NCBI RefSeq assembly: GCF_900091555.1
Contig: NZ_FMCX01000004.1
Span: 496,001 to 560,000 of the forward strand
Direction of reading: 5' to 3'
DNA from: Micromonospora mirobrigensis
GTDB taxonomy: Bacteria > Actinomycetota > Actinomycetes > Mycobacteriales > Micromonosporaceae
DNA length: 64,000 nucleotides
Position 1 is the stretch's first letter, and every line of letters starts with the position of its first letter. The position numbers were made by a program, and so were the translations under genes. The notes beneath the pieces are model-generated. The model was given only the letters and a program-made list of their open reading frames with translations, was not told where the DNA came from and did not search any database. Positions 53,437-63,159 of this stretch are shown here, one piece after another.

Positions 53437-54374
53437 GACGACACCTCCCGTCGTTGCAGCAGCTTGAGCGTGATCGCGGCGATCGCCCCGACGACGACGA
53501 GCATCACCACGGCCATCGCCGAGGCCAGTCCCGCCCGGTTGACCGTGAAACCGACCCGGATCACCTCGGTGGCGATGGTGCGGGTGGCGCCGGCCGGGCC
53601 GGTGCCGTTGAGCACGACCGGGATGTCGTACGTCTTGAAGCCGTTGATCAGCAGCAGGGTGGAGTTGATGGTCAGGGCGGGCGCCAGCAGCGGCCAGGTG
53701 ACCCGCCGGAACGCCTGCCACGCCCCGGCGCCGTCGATGCGGGCGGCGTCGTACAGCTCGCGCGGAATGGTCTGCAGGCCGGCCAGGTAGACCACCACGC
53801 AGAGCGCGACGGCCTGCCAGGCCGACACCAGGACGACCGAGGTCTGCGCCGAGCGGGGCTGGCCGAGCCAACTGGTGCGCAGTCCGTCCAGCCCGACGGT
53901 GCCGAGCAGGTGGTTGAGCAGTCCGTCGTCGGTCAGGATGGTCGACCACAGGAAGGCGACGATCACCCCACTGAGCACGGCGGGCACGAAGAACACCAGC
54001 CGCAACGCGAAGACGAACCGGCCGACCCGGTCGAGCAGCATCGCCACGGCCAGACCAGCGGCGTTCGGCAGCACCAGCATGGCGATGGTGAGCACGGTGG
54101 TGAACCCGAAGGGCCGCAGGAAGGCCGGGTCGGTCAGGAGCCGGCGGTAGTTGTCCACCCCGACGAAGTCCGCACCGGGATAGAGCAGGCTCCGGTCGGT
54201 GAACGAGTAGTAGAAGCTGAGGACCATCGGGATCAGGACCATCAGCAGGTAGATCGCCGTCGCCGGTACGGCGAACGGCAGCAGGCGTGGACGTCGGCGG
54301 GTCGGCCGCTGGGGCCGGCTCGCCCGGTGAGGGGCAGAGCCGGCCCGCCGTTCCCTGGTGGACAGCGCGGTCAT
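53433..54374 (-). CDS. Carbohydrate ABC transporter permease, MalF type
   Basis: A 313-residue membrane protein. After an Arg/Pro-rich cytosolic start (about 35 residues) come six segments. The EAA-type loop is PRELYDAARIDGAGAWQAFR. The SFYYSFTDRSLLYPGADFVGVDNYRRLL periplasmic-side region is split here into two recognisable parts, as in UgpA/LacF proteins. The ATG at 54374 overlaps the binding-protein stop by four bases. Forms the channel with the MalG-type neighbour. Confidence 0.92.
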   Translation of the reverse strand: MTALSTRERRAGSAPHRASRPQRPTRRRPRLLPFAVPATAIYLLMVLIPMVLSFYYSFTDRSLLYPGADFVGVDNYRRLLTDPAFLRPFGFTTVLTIAMLVLPNAAGLAVAMLLDRVGRFVFALRLVFFVPAVLSGVIVAFLWSTILTDDGLLNHLLGTVGLDGLRTSWLGQPRSAQTSVVLVSAWQAVALCVVVYLAGLQTIPRELYDAARIDGAGAWQAFRRVTWPLLAPALTINSTLLLINGFKTYDIPVVLNGTGPAGATRTIATEVIRVGFTVNRAGLASAMAVVMLVVVGAIAAITLKLLQRREVSS

Positions 54375-55681
54375 CCCTGGTTCAGGTCCTCGAACTTCTG
54401 GTCCATCTCCTTGAGGAACTGCTCGACGCTGCCGCCGGCGTACAGCCTCTGGGCGCCGGAGTTCCACTCGTCGACGAAGCCCGACGGTGCCGCCTGGTCA
54501 CCGGCCTCCCACCCGAACGGCAGGGTGGCGGTGGCGCCGGGGGTGTTGTAGACATCGACAGTCTGCCGGATCAGCGGCGGGACGTCGGACGGCGGGGTGA
54601 AGCCCTTCGCCACCGGGATGAGGCTGTCGGTCTTCATCTGGGCGGTCACCGCGCCGGGGGTGGTGGCCATGGCGACGGCGAAGGCACGGGCCTGCGCCGG
54701 ATACTTGGTCTTGGCCGAGACGTACAGTGCCTGGCCGAAGTTCTTGCTGATCACGGCCTTGCCGTCGGCGGTGGGCAGCGGCACGACGCCGATCTCGAAG
54801 TTCGCCTTGGTGGCGCCGGCCCAGCTCCCCATCGGGTAGAAGACGCCGCCGCCGCCGGTGAACTTGGCCTGGAGCTGGCTGTAGTTGAGGCTCAGTGCGT
54901 CCTGGTTGACATACCCGGCCTTGATCAGGTCCTGCCACTTGCGCACGGCGGCGACCATGTCCGGATCGCTGAACTTGACCTTGCCCTGCTTGCGCTGCGT
55001 CATCCAGTCGGGCTTGGCCGCGTAGACGTCGGTGTCGACGATCCCGTCGAGCAGGATCGTGGAGGCCCAGGCGTCGGAGGCGCCACCGGCGAGGATCGGC
55101 GTCTTGCCCGCGGCCTTGATCTTGGCGGACGCGGTGAGCAGGTCCTGCCAGGTCTTGGGCGGCGCGATGCCGAGCGCGTCGAGCTCCTTCTTGTTGTAGT
55201 AGAGCATCGGGATGGTCTGCGCCCCGTTGGTCAGGCTGTAGTGCTTGCCGTCCACCAGTCCGGCGCTGGGCGGCGCGTCGATGGTGGCCAGGTCGGCGTC
55301 GCTGTACGGCAGCAGGGCGTTGGCCTTGACGAAGTCGGCCAGCGGCACGTCCCAGATGACGTCCGGGAGGTTGCCGGTGGTGAGCAGTTGCTTGGCGTAA
55401 CCCTGGCGGTCCAGGCCGGGGGTGTACAGCAGCTCCACCTTGAGCTTCGGGTAGGTCTTCTGGATCTCCTTGACCTGCGCCTGCCAGAAGCTGGCCGGCA
55501 GGTTGGGACTCTGGAAGGCGAGGAAACTGATCGTCGCGGGCTGCTGGGCCTCGGCGTTGTCGGCGGCGGCCCCGGTGGGAACCGCTGCGGCGGGACCGGA
55601 GTCGGCACCGCTGCAGCCGGAGAGCACGAGGGAGCCGGCGAGGAGGCCGCCCAGCAGGGCACGCCGTGTCAACGTGGTCAT
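54371..55681 (-). CDS. Carbohydrate ABC transporter substrate-binding lipoprotein
   Basis: A 436-residue MalE/UgpB-type (family 1) binding protein. The signal RRALLGGLLAGSLVLSGCSG has a lipobox with Cys near residue 23 and a twin-Arg-like pair at residues 6-7. The mature core has ATISFLAFQSPNLPASFWQ, NLPDVIWDVPLADFVKANA, PMLYYNKKELDALGIAPPKT and VFYPMGSWAGATKANFEIGV. First gene of the ABC operon; GAAGGA precedes the ATG. A LacI-type site lies 36 bp upstream. Ligand likely a fucosyl- or rhamnosyl-oligosaccharide by context only. Confidence 0.92.
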   Translation of the reverse strand: MTTLTRRALLGGLLAGSLVLSGCSGADSGPAAAVPTGAAADNAEAQQPATISFLAFQSPNLPASFWQAQVKEIQKTYPKLKVELLYTPGLDRQGYAKQLLTTGNLPDVIWDVPLADFVKANALLPYSDADLATIDAPPSAGLVDGKHYSLTNGAQTIPMLYYNKKELDALGIAPPKTWQDLLTASAKIKAAGKTPILAGGASDAWASTILLDGIVDTDVYAAKPDWMTQRKQGKVKFSDPDMVAAVRKWQDLIKAGYVNQDALSLNYSQLQAKFTGGGGVFYPMGSWAGATKANFEIGVVPLPTADGKAVISKNFGQALYVSAKTKYPAQARAFAVAMATTPGAVTAQMKTDSLIPVAKGFTPPSDVPPLIRQTVDVYNTPGATATLPFGWEAGDQAAPSGFVDEWNSGAQRLYAGGSVEQFLKEMDQKFEDLNQG

Positions 55682-55716
55682 GGTCAGTCCTTCGAGAGGT
55701 TGGTGGGGAAGCGGCT

Positions 55717-55730
55717 TTGTAACGTTTCAA
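55717..55730. promoter_or_regulatory. LacI-family operator upstream of the ABC operon
   Basis: TTGTAACGTTTCAA matches the palindrome TTGAAACGTTTCAA except for one base and shares its core with the site at 48839-48852. It lies between the LacI gene and the binding-protein gene. The rest of the 254-bp gap (55682-55935) shows no gene. Confidence 0.7.
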
Positions 55731-55935
55731 TCGTTGGCCGGCAGAAGGCGGAGAACACCCGCCGCAGGCCCCCCGCAGGCGACGGAGGGCGGGCCGCCTT
55801 CGGCGGTACAGCTGATCCGGACCGGGCCATCCGACAACCCCTCTCCGGACCGGACGGCGCTACACCGTCCTCAATCATCGGATGTCTACCAGGCCCCCGT
55901 GACGTTGGCAAGGGTCTCCCCACGAGACGGTCCGG

Positions 55936-56955
55936 TCAGTCCGGCGCTCCGCTGGAGCGGCGGACCACCAGTTCGGGCTGGAAGAGCACGTGCCGGTGCT
56001 CGTGACCGGCCTCCTCGTCGGCCTCGGCCAGCAGCAGCTCGGCCGCCGTGCGACCCAACCGCTCGCGCGGCTGGCGGACCGAGGAGAGCGGCACCGCCGC
56101 CGCCGCGGCGAAGTCGATGTCGTCGTAGCCCACGATGGCCACGTCGTCGGGCACCCGCAGACCGTGCTCGGTGAGCTTCTGCAGGACGCCGAGCGCGATC
56201 AGGTCGTTGGCGCAGAAGACCGCGGTCGGGCGCTGTCCGGCCGGCGTGCCGATCAGTTCCGCCGCGGCGTCCCGCCCGGCCGCGACGGACAACCGGCCGG
56301 TGGCCACCACCCGCAGCTCGACCGGGGCGCCGGCCTCGTCGATCGCGGCCACCGCCCCCCGGTGCCGCTCGGCCACCTGGCGGATGCCGAACGGCCCACC
56401 CACGTACGCCACCCGCCGGTGCCCCTGCGCGACGAGGTGCCGCAGCACCAACCGACCACCCTGGACGTCGTCGACCGCCACCGAGCAGCGGTCGGCGAGC
56501 TTGGCCCCGCGGTCCACCAGCACCACCGGAATGCCCCGGGCGATCAGCCGCTCGACGGCCGGTGACGGCTCGTCGCCCACCGGGGTGAGCAGCACCCCGC
56601 GCACCCGCTGCTCCTCCAGCAGCTCCAGGTGCCGCAGCTCGCGTCGCGGGTCCTCACCGCTGTTGCACAGCACCAGCATGCCGTCGGCCGCGTCCACGAC
56701 CGTCTCCGCCCCGCGGGCGACGTCGGTGAAGAAGGGGTTGGCCATGTCCAGCACCACGATCGCGATGGTGCGACTGCGGCCGGCCCGCAGCTGGCGCGCC
56801 GAGTCGTTGCGGACGAACCCGAGCTCGGCGATCGCGTCGAGCACCCGTCGCCGGGTGGGCGGGGCCACCGACTCGGGGCGGTTGAGCACGTTGCTCACCG
56901 TGCCGAGCGACACCCCGGCCCGCTGGGCGACCTCCCGGACACTCACCGCCGCCAT
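55936..56955 (-). CDS. LacI-family regulator of the ABC transporter and glycosidases
   Basis: A 339-residue repressor. Helix-turn-helix: VREVAQRAGVSLGTVSNVLN; hinge helix: VRNDSARQLRAGRSRTIAIV. The sensor domain includes DMANPFFTDVARGAE, VFCANDLIALGVLQKL and DDVAIVGYDDIDFAAAAAVP. It is encoded just upstream of the ABC genes on the same strand. The AACGTTT-type palindromes before the ABC operon and before the duplicated fucosidase-like genes fit LacI-family half-sites, so it probably links import with extracellular hydrolysis. The ligand is unknown. Confidence 0.9.
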   Translation of the reverse strand: MAAVSVREVAQRAGVSLGTVSNVLNRPESVAPPTRRRVLDAIAELGFVRNDSARQLRAGRSRTIAIVVLDMANPFFTDVARGAETVVDAADGMLVLCNSGEDPRRELRHLELLEEQRVRGVLLTPVGDEPSPAVERLIARGIPVVLVDRGAKLADRCSVAVDDVQGGRLVLRHLVAQGHRRVAYVGGPFGIRQVAERHRGAVAAIDEAGAPVELRVVATGRLSVAAGRDAAAELIGTPAGQRPTAVFCANDLIALGVLQKLTEHGLRVPDDVAIVGYDDIDFAAAAAVPLSSVRQPRERLGRTAAELLLAEADEEAGHEHRHVLFQPELVVRRSSGAPD

Positions 56956-57068
56956 CCGCCCACCCTCAACCTGTCAGCCCGCTGTGACCCGGCCCCCAGG
57001 CTACCGGGCGACGGCAGGCGGTCCGGGCAGCGCATACTGACAGTCATCGGACCTCTGGAGGTGCAGAC

Positions 57069-57827
57069 ATGGCGGTCACCGACGAGGCGATCGACCGGAT
57101 CCGGCAGATGATCGTCTCCGGGCGGCTGCGGCCGGGCGACCGGCTGCCCCGGGAGGCGGATCTGGCCGCCCAGCTCGGCCTGTCCCGCAACTCACTGCGC
57201 GAGGCGGTACGCGCCCTGTCGGTGCTGAACATCCTGACCGTACGGCAGGGCGACGGCACGTACGTCTCCAGCCTCGCGCCCGACGTGCTGATGGAGGCGG
57301 TCGCGTTCGTGCTCGACCTGCACCAGGACGACACCATCATGCAGGCCTTCCAGGTCCGCGCGATCCTCGAGCCGGCCGCCACCGCGATGGCCGCCGGCCG
57401 GGTCGACGAGGACGCGCTGGCGGAGCTGCACGCCCTGCTGGACCGGCTCGGGCCGGCGCCGAGCGTCGAAGAGCTGGTCGCCAACGACCTGGAGTTCCAC
57501 CGGCGGATCGCCGCGGCCTCCGGCGTGCCGCTGCTCTGCTCCCTGCTGGACAGCATCTCGGGGCCGACGGTCCGGGCGCGGATCTGGCGCGGTGTCACCC
57601 AGCAGGATGCGGTGGCCCGCACGGTGGACGAGCACCGCAGCATTCTCGACGCGCTGGCCACGCACGACGCGGAGACCGCCCGGGCCTGGGCCACCGTGCA
57701 CATCGCCAACGTCACCCGCTGGCTGCGCGCGGCCGGTGACCCGCCCGCCCCGGCACCCCGGCGGCCCCCGGCCGTCCGCCCGGCCCGGATCGGCTCCGAC
57801 CGGTCAGCCGCGGGCCGGCAGCCGTAG
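57069..57827 (+). CDS. GntR/FadR-family regulator, FCD type
   Basis: A 252-residue regulator. The winged helix-turn-helix is IRQMIVSGRLRPGDRLPREA, then LAAQLGLSRNSLREAVRALS and LTVRQGDGTYVS. The FCD ligand domain (about 85-225) has the metal-site residues in NDLEFHRRIA, VDEHRSILDAL and TVHIANVTRWL. FCD proteins commonly sense sugar acids, so L-fuconate or a downstream keto acid is a reasonable effector. GGAGGTG precedes the ATG. It converges on and overlaps the last gene of the fucose operon by 24 bp, and diverges from the LacI gene. Confidence 0.88.
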   Translation: MAVTDEAIDRIRQMIVSGRLRPGDRLPREADLAAQLGLSRNSLREAVRALSVLNILTVRQGDGTYVSSLAPDVLMEAVAFVLDLHQDDTIMQAFQVRAILEPAATAMAAGRVDEDALAELHALLDRLGPAPSVEELVANDLEFHRRIAAASGVPLLCSLLDSISGPTVRARIWRGVTQQDAVARTVDEHRSILDALATHDAETARAWATVHIANVTRWLRAAGDPPAPAPRRPPAVRPARIGSDRSAAGRQP

Positions 57828-58559
57828 GCCGGCCATCCCCCCGTCCACCGCCAGCGAGGTGCCGGTGACCGCCGCGGCCGCCGGGGACGCCAGGTAGCAC
57901 ACCGCCGCGGCCACCTCCGCCGCGCCGACCAGCCGCCCGGTGGGCTGTCGGGCGGCGAGCCGACGCCGTTCCGCCGCCGGGTCCGGCGCGTCGGCGAGCA
58001 GCCGGGCCACCCAGGGGGTGTCCACCGTGCCCGGGGCGACACAGTTGACCCGGATCCCCTCGGCGACCAGGTCGGCGGCCATCGCCAGGGTGAGCGCGTG
58101 CACCGCGCCCTTGGACGCGGAGTACAGGGCCCGCCGGGGCAGACCGGCCCCGGCCGCGATGGACGAGACGTTGACGACGGCGGCGGACGACGACCGGCGC
58201 AGGTACGGCAGCGCCACCGCGCTGGTGCGGGCCACCCCGGTGACGTTCACGTCCAGCACCCGCGCCCACTGCGCGTCGTCGTTCTCCTCCACCGTCCCGA
58301 CCGCGGAGATGCCCGCGTTGTTGACCAGGATGTCCAGACCTCCGAACGCCGCCACGACCTCCGCCACGGCGGCGGCGAGGGAGGCCCGGTCGGCCACGTC
58401 GGCCCGTACCGGGCGCACCCCGGGATCCTCCGGGGCGCCGGAGGGGTCGAGGTCGAGCACCCCCACCCGAGCGCCCGCGGCCAGCAGCGCCTCCGTGCAG
58501 GCCCGGCCGATCCCCGAGCCACCTCCGGTCACCACGGCGACCAGACCGTCACATCTCAT
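57804..58559 (-). CDS. SDR-family dehydrogenase of the L-fucose operon
   Basis: A 251-residue NAD(P)-dependent enzyme. Motifs: VTGGGSGIGRACTEALL (Rossmann), DLDP after the second strand (acidic residue favours NAD), NNAGIS, catalytic Ser in VNVSSIAAG and YSASK. In known routes an SDR oxidises 2-keto-3-deoxy-L-fuconate at C4 to the 2,4-diketo acid; that is the best assignment here. It may alternatively serve as L-fucose dehydrogenase. Start overlaps the AOR-family gene by 11 bp. Last gene of the operon. Confidence 0.82.
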   Translation of the reverse strand: MRCDGLVAVVTGGGSGIGRACTEALLAAGARVGVLDLDPSGAPEDPGVRPVRADVADRASLAAAVAEVVAAFGGLDILVNNAGISAVGTVEENDDAQWARVLDVNVTGVARTSAVALPYLRRSSSAAVVNVSSIAAGAGLPRRALYSASKGAVHALTLAMAADLVAEGIRVNCVAPGTVDTPWVARLLADAPDPAAERRRLAARQPTGRLVGAAEVAAAVCYLASPAAAAVTGTSLAVDGGMAGLRLPARG

Positions 58560-60177
58560 CAGCGTTCCCCTCCCAGCCCAGCAGTTGTCGGAGCCGGCGC
58601 ACCGCCACGGCGAAGCGGTCCCGGTCCAGGGTGTCGAAGTAGCGGTCCGGCAGGGTGTCGGCGCTGGCCGGCACCCCCAACCGCTGGTTGATCTCGGCCA
58701 TGATCTGTAGCCGTCGGTAGCCCAGCGCCAGGACGTCCGGCCGCTCCCCCGTCACCGCGGCCACCAGGTCACCCACCCGTTCCAGGGTGAGCGGCCGGGT
58801 GGGGGTGGCGGCGAAGACGCACACGCCGAGCGCGTCCAGGCCGGACCAGAGCGCCATCAGCACCGCGGTGCGTTGCACGTCGATCTCGCCGACCGGCCGG
58901 GGCACCCAGACGCCCAGCCGGCGCACCTCCGGGAACGCGTGCGGCAGGCCGGCAACCGGATCGAAGTCCACGTCGTGCTCGCAGACGTCGTACCGGGGAC
59001 CGAACGGGGCGACCGCGTAGCCGAGGCCCAGGTTGGGCTGCTCCCGCGGGTCGAACGGGGGTAGCGCCACCGACTTGACGGTGTCCGGGCCGGGTGCCGG
59101 CCACTCGCCGCCGTCGAACGGGCGGCGGCCGGCCGCCCGCAGCGCCTCCGCGTACGAGACCGGGTCGACGCCCTCGCGCAGGCACCGCGCGTTGAGTTCC
59201 AGGGCGGCGGCGGTGTCCCGGCTGCCCAGGTCCCGACCGAGCGCGGCGAGCGCCTCCTGGTGCAGCCCGGCCCCGGCGAAGGTCTTGACGCAGTCCGTCG
59301 GGCAGCCGGGGCAGGGTGCCACCCCGTCCGGTGCCGGGGGTGGATCCATCGTGGCCGCGGGACCGACCGCCGGCCAGACCCCGAAGCCCGGCGAGGTGCG
59401 CTGCCAGGTGGTGAGCGGGCTGGTGGCGGACCGCCGGGCGTACCACCGGCCGATCTCCGCCAGCGCCGCCGGGTCCGCCACGGGCGGCCGGGCCGTGCCG
59501 ACGCAGACCACCGCCTTGACGAACTTGGCGCCCCAGACCGCCCCGAACCCGAGTCGGGGCAGCGGGTGCTGACCGCAGGTCACCACCGAGGCGTACGGCA
59601 CGCCCCGCTCGCCGGCCGGTCCGGCCACCGCCACGGCGGCGGTCGGGCCGTGCCGCTCGCGCAGCGCCGCGGTGGCCTCCCAGGTGTCCAGGCTCCAGAG
59701 GTCGCCGGCGTCGTGCAGGCTGGCGCCGCCCTCGGTGACCAGGACGTACACCGGTCGGTCGGCCCGGCCGCGCAGCACCAGGCCGGTGCAGCCGGCGGCG
59801 CGTAGGCCGGCGGCGAAAGGGCCCTCCGCCCGGGTCTCCGCGACGCCACCGGAGAGCGGTGACACCCCGACCGCGGCGACCCGGGCCAGTCCGGGCGCGG
59901 CCACGCCGGCCACGGTCGAGGCGACCAGCGCGGTCGGCAGCTCGGCGGCCAGGGCGCGGCGGGCCGCGTCGTCGGTCGGAGGGTCGCCGGGCAGGGCCGC
60001 CAGCACCAGCCAGAGGGCGGCGACCGGCCCACCGAACTCCACCGCGGGCCAGGTCGTCACCACACCGGTGGCGAGGTCGACGTCGAGCAGCCCGATACCG
60101 GGGCCTTCCGGCCCCACGCCGGCCCGGCGGAGGGTGACCGGTTTCGGGCCGGGCGGGCCGGGCTCGGTCAGGCCCAC
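58549..60177 (-). CDS. Aldehyde:ferredoxin oxidoreductase-family (AOR) protein
   Basis: A 542-residue protein of the tungsten/molybdenum bis-pterin AOR family. Residues 1-200 look like the AFOR N-terminal domain ([20 protein letters not shown]). [10 protein letters not shown] supplies three spaced cysteines and [10 protein letters not shown] the fourth, matching the [4Fe-4S] ligands and the second pterin-binding DxxGxC motif of known AORs. The first pterin motif is not clear. The GTG at 60177 overlaps the dehydratase stop. No ferredoxin-like small subunit or cofactor genes are adjacent. Such enzymes oxidise aldehydes to acids; L-lactaldehyde is the natural candidate in this operon. Confidence 0.78.
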   Translation of the reverse strand: MGLTEPGPPGPKPVTLRRAGVGPEGPGIGLLDVDLATGVVTTWPAVEFGGPVAALWLVLAALPGDPPTDDAARRALAAELPTALVASTVAGVAAPGLARVAAVGVSPLSGGVAETRAEGPFAAGLRAAGCTGLVLRGRADRPVYVLVTEGGASLHDAGDLWSLDTWEATAALRERHGPTAAVAVAGPAGERGVPYASVVTCGQHPLPRLGFGAVWGAKFVKAVVCVGTARPPVADPAALAEIGRWYARRSATSPLTTWQRTSPGFGVWPAVGPAATMDPPPAPDGVAPCPGCPTDCVKTFAGAGLHQEALAALGRDLGSRDTAAALELNARCLREGVDPVSYAEALRAAGRRPFDGGEWPAPGPDTVKSVALPPFDPREQPNLGLGYAVAPFGPRYDVCEHDVDFDPVAGLPHAFPEVRRLGVWVPRPVGEIDVQRTAVLMALWSGLDALGVCVFAATPTRPLTLERVGDLVAAVTGERPDVLALGYRRLQIMAEINQRLGVPASADTLPDRYFDTLDRDRFAVAVRRLRQLLGWEGNADEM

Positions 60178-61472
60178 GCCGGGCCGTCCGGATAGGAGTA
60201 GCGGGTGAGGGTGTCCGGGTGCATCTCGGCCGAGAATCCCGGTGCCTCCGGTGCCCGGTAGTGGGCGTCGCGCAGCACCACCGGGGTGCGGAAGTGCTCG
60301 TGCAGGTGGTCCACGTACTCGATCGACCGGTCGCGGATGCTGCCGGAGACCGCCACGAAGTCGAACATCGACAGGTGCTGGACCAGCTCGCAGAGGCCGA
60401 CGCCGCCGGCGTGCGGGCAGACCGGGATCCCGTACCGGGCGGCCAGCAGCAGGATCGCCACGTTCTCGTTCACCCCGCCCACCCGGGCGGCGTCGATCTG
60501 CACGACGTCCACCGCCCCGGCCTGGAGCAGTTGCTTGAACACCACCCGGTTCTGCACGTGCTCGCCGGTGGCCACCCGGATCCGGCCGCCCGACGGCGCG
60601 GCGGTGGCCAACGCGGCACGGATCGCGGCGTGCCCGAGGACGTCGTCCGGGCAGGTGGGCTCCTCGATCCACCACGGGTCGTACGGCGCCAGCTCGGTCA
60701 TCCACGCCACGGCGTCCGGCACGTCCCACCGCTGGTTGGCGTCGACCGCGATCCGGACGTCCGGCCCGACGGCGGCGCGGGCCAGCCGCAGCCGCCGCAC
60801 GTCGTCCGCCCGGTCAGCGCCGACCTTCAACTTGATCTGGGTGAACCCGTCCGCGACCGCCTGCTCGGCGAGCCGGACCAGCTTCTCGTCGTCGTACCCG
60901 AGCCAGCCCGGCGTGGTGGTGTACGCCGGATAGCCGCGCGCGACCAGCTCCGCGGTGCGGTCCGCGCGGCCGGGCTCGGCGGCGCGCAACATCCGCAGCG
61001 CCTCGGCCGGCGTGAGGGCGTCGGTCAGGTAGCGCCAGTCGACCAGGTCGACGATCCGCTCCGGGGTCAGCTCGGCGAGGTAGCGCCAGACCGGCTTGCC
61101 GGCGCGCTTGGCGACCAGGTCCCACATCGCGTTGATGACGGCCCCGGCGGCCAGGTGCACCACGCCCTTCTCCGGGCCGAGCCAGCGCAGCTGCGAGTCG
61201 TGGGTGAGCGACCGGGCGAAGTCGCCCAGGTCCACGGTGTCCGGATCGAGACCGACCACGAACGACGCCAGGGCGTCGATCGCCACCCGGCAGATGTCGT
61301 TACCGCGGCCGATGGTGAAGGTGAAGCCGTGCCCGTCCGGGCCGTCGTCGGTGCGCAGCACCAGGTACGCGGCGGAGTAGTCCGGATCCGGGTTCATCGC
61401 GTCGGAGCCGTCCAGCTCCCGCGAGGTGGGGAACCGCACGTCGTACGTGTCCACGGCGGTGATCCGGGCCAT
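60168..61472 (-). CDS. L-fuconate dehydratase (enolase superfamily)
   Basis: A 434-residue enzyme. The start [20 protein letters not shown] is diagnostic for the FucD/ENOSF1 group. Catalytic residues are visible: Lys in [11 protein letters not shown], Asp in AVDANQRWD, Glu in [11 protein letters not shown] and [11 protein letters not shown], and His in [11 protein letters not shown]. It removes water from L-fuconate to give 2-keto-3-deoxy-L-fuconate. Start shares one base with the previous stop (TGATG). Length fits the family. Confidence 0.92.
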   Translation of the reverse strand: MARITAVDTYDVRFPTSRELDGSDAMNPDPDYSAAYLVLRTDDGPDGHGFTFTIGRGNDICRVAIDALASFVVGLDPDTVDLGDFARSLTHDSQLRWLGPEKGVVHLAAGAVINAMWDLVAKRAGKPVWRYLAELTPERIVDLVDWRYLTDALTPAEALRMLRAAEPGRADRTAELVARGYPAYTTTPGWLGYDDEKLVRLAEQAVADGFTQIKLKVGADRADDVRRLRLARAAVGPDVRIAVDANQRWDVPDAVAWMTELAPYDPWWIEEPTCPDDVLGHAAIRAALATAAPSGGRIRVATGEHVQNRVVFKQLLQAGAVDVVQIDAARVGGVNENVAILLLAARYGIPVCPHAGGVGLCELVQHLSMFDFVAVSGSIRDRSIEYVDHLHEHFRTPVVLRDAHYRAPEAPGFSAEMHPDTLTRYSYPDGPAWA

Positions 61473-62311
61473 CAGGCGCTCCTCATCGTGCTGCGTTGCC
61501 GGCCGAGTCCGTCGATCTCGACCTCCACCACGTCCCCGGCGGCGAGGTACGGGAAGCGCCCGGACAGCGCCACCCCCTCCGGCGTGCCGGTGTTGATCAG
61601 GTCGCCCGGCTCCAGGACGGTGAACTGGGACAGGTGCCAGACCAGGTACGCCACGTCGAAGACCATGTCCGCGGTGGACGAGTCCTGCCGGGGTTCGCCG
61701 TTGACCCAGGAGCGCAGTCGCAGCGCCTGCGGATCGCCGACCTCCTCGGCGGGCAGCAGCCACGGTCCGAGCGGCTGGAACGTCTCACACGACTTCCCCT
61801 TCGACCACTGCCCACCGGAGACGGTGAGCTGGAAGTCCCGCTCGGACAGGTCGTTGGAGAGCAGGTATCCGGCGACGTGCCCGAGCGCCTCCCGGGGTGA
61901 GGCCAGGTAGCGGGCCCGGCGACCGATCACCACCGCGAGCTCCACCTCCCAGTCGACCCGGCCGGCGCCGCGCGGGACGAGCACGTCGTCGTCGGGCCCG
62001 ACGACGGTGTTGGGTGCCTTGTAGAAGACGATCGGATGCTCGGGTGGCGCGGCACCGGATTCGGCGGCGTGCGCGGCGTAGTTCTGCCCGATGCAGACGA
62101 TCACCCCCGGCCGGGCGATCGGCGCGCCGATCCGCTGGCCGGTGATGTCCACCTCGGGCAGGCCGGTCGCCTCCCGGGCCCGGCGGATGCCGTCGTCGGC
62201 GAGGAATCCGCCGTCGATGTCGGTGGTGACCGGGGACAGGTCGTGATACCGCCCGCCGGTGAGCCGTACGGGCCGCTCCCGCCCCACCGGTCCGACACGC
62301 ATCAACCTCAT
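61472..62311 (-). CDS. FAH-family hydrolase (2,4-diketo-3-deoxy-L-fuconate type)
   Basis: A 279-residue fumarylacetoacetate-hydrolase-fold enzyme. Motifs: [54 protein letters not shown] with metal Glu residues, [14 protein letters not shown] and [13 protein letters not shown]. In the L-fucose route the relevant member cleaves 2,4-diketo-3-deoxy-L-fuconate to pyruvate and L-lactate. The same fold also includes hydratases and decarboxylases, and aldolase activity is known for related clades. GGAGG precedes the ATG at 62311, which overlaps the lactonase stop. Confidence 0.85.
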   Translation of the reverse strand: MRLMRVGPVGRERPVRLTGGRYHDLSPVTTDIDGGFLADDGIRRAREATGLPEVDITGQRIGAPIARPGVIVCIGQNYAAHAAESGAAPPEHPIVFYKAPNTVVGPDDDVLVPRGAGRVDWEVELAVVIGRRARYLASPREALGHVAGYLLSNDLSERDFQLTVSGGQWSKGKSCETFQPLGPWLLPAEEVGDPQALRLRSWVNGEPRQDSSTADMVFDVAYLVWHLSQFTVLEPGDLINTGTPEGVALSGRFPYLAAGDVVEVEIDGLGRQRSTMRSA

Positions 62312-63159
62312 GAACCAACCTCCAGACGATAGGTACGCACGGCGGTGCCGGCGAGAATGGCCGCCCGCTCGTCGGCCGAGAGTGCGGCCAGGCAGTCGTG
62401 CAGGACCGCCCAGGCTTCGGCGTACGAGGCGACCAGCTCGCACACCGGCCAGTCCGAGCCGGCCATCAGCCGCTGCGGGCCGAACAGCTCCAGCGCCACG
62501 TCGACGTACGGCCGGATGCGTGCGGTATCCCAGCCGGGTCCGGCCTCGGTGAGCAGCCCGGAGAGTTTCGCCACGACGTTGGCGCAGCGGGCCAGCGGAG
62601 TCACCGCGGCCCGCCACTGCGCCAGACCGGTGGCGCCGTCGGCGATCCGGGGTTTGCCGAGATGGTCGAGGACCATCGTGGTGGCCGGGGTGGCCCGCGC
62701 CGCCTCGCCGACGGCGGGTAGTTGTCCGACCTGGACGACCAGGTCATACACGAGGCCGGCCGCGCCGATCGTGGCCAGCGCCGACCGCACGTCGGGTCGG
62801 GCCAGGTACGCCGGGTCGGTCACCGCCTGGACCTGATCCCGCAGGCCGACGAGTTTCCGGGCGCCGGGCAGCGCGCCGAGCCCGTCGAGAGTGGCCGCCA
62901 CATCGGGATCGGTGAGCGACACCCACGCCACCACCCCGGCGATCCGCGGGGTGCCGGCGGCGATCGCGAGCAGCTCGGCGGCCTCCGCCCGGTCGCAGCG
63001 ACCGGCCTCGACCAGCACGGTCGCGGTCACGCCGGCCAGGTCCAGTCGGGGTACGAGGTCGGCGAGGTGGTAGTCGCGGCGGATCGGGGCCTGCTCCGGC
63101 GCGGCGAGCCACGGGGTGCTAGCGGCGGTCCAGAGGTGGTGGTGCGCGTCCACGATCAC
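62308..63159 (-). CDS. L-fuconolactonase (amidohydrolase superfamily)
   Basis: A 283-residue amidohydrolase-2 protein. Seen: VDAHHHLWTAASTPWL at the N-terminus (HxH metal motif), VLVEAGRC, VLDHLGKPRIADG, VVAKLSGLLTEAG and LMAGSDWPVCEL (catalytic Asp). These match characterised COG3618 L-fucono-1,5-lactonases. It opens the lactone to L-fuconate. The GTG at 63159 overlaps the reductase stop (GTGA). Confidence 0.9.
   Translation of the reverse strand: MIVDAHHHLWTAASTPWLAAPEQAPIRRDYHLADLVPRLDLAGVTATVLVEAGRCDRAEAAELLAIAAGTPRIAGVVAWVSLTDPDVAATLDGLGALPGARKLVGLRDQVQAVTDPAYLARPDVRSALATIGAAGLVYDLVVQVGQLPAVGEAARATPATTMVLDHLGKPRIADGATGLAQWRAAVTPLARCANVVAKLSGLLTEAGPGWDTARIRPYVDVALELFGPQRLMAGSDWPVCELVASYAEAWAVLHDCLAALSADERAAILAGTAVRTYRLEVGS

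Noticed and set aside
54371-55681. Twin-arginine export of the sugar-binding lipoprotein
   Set aside because: A TRR pair precedes the hydrophobic stretch, but the full motif is incomplete and a normal lipobox explains export.
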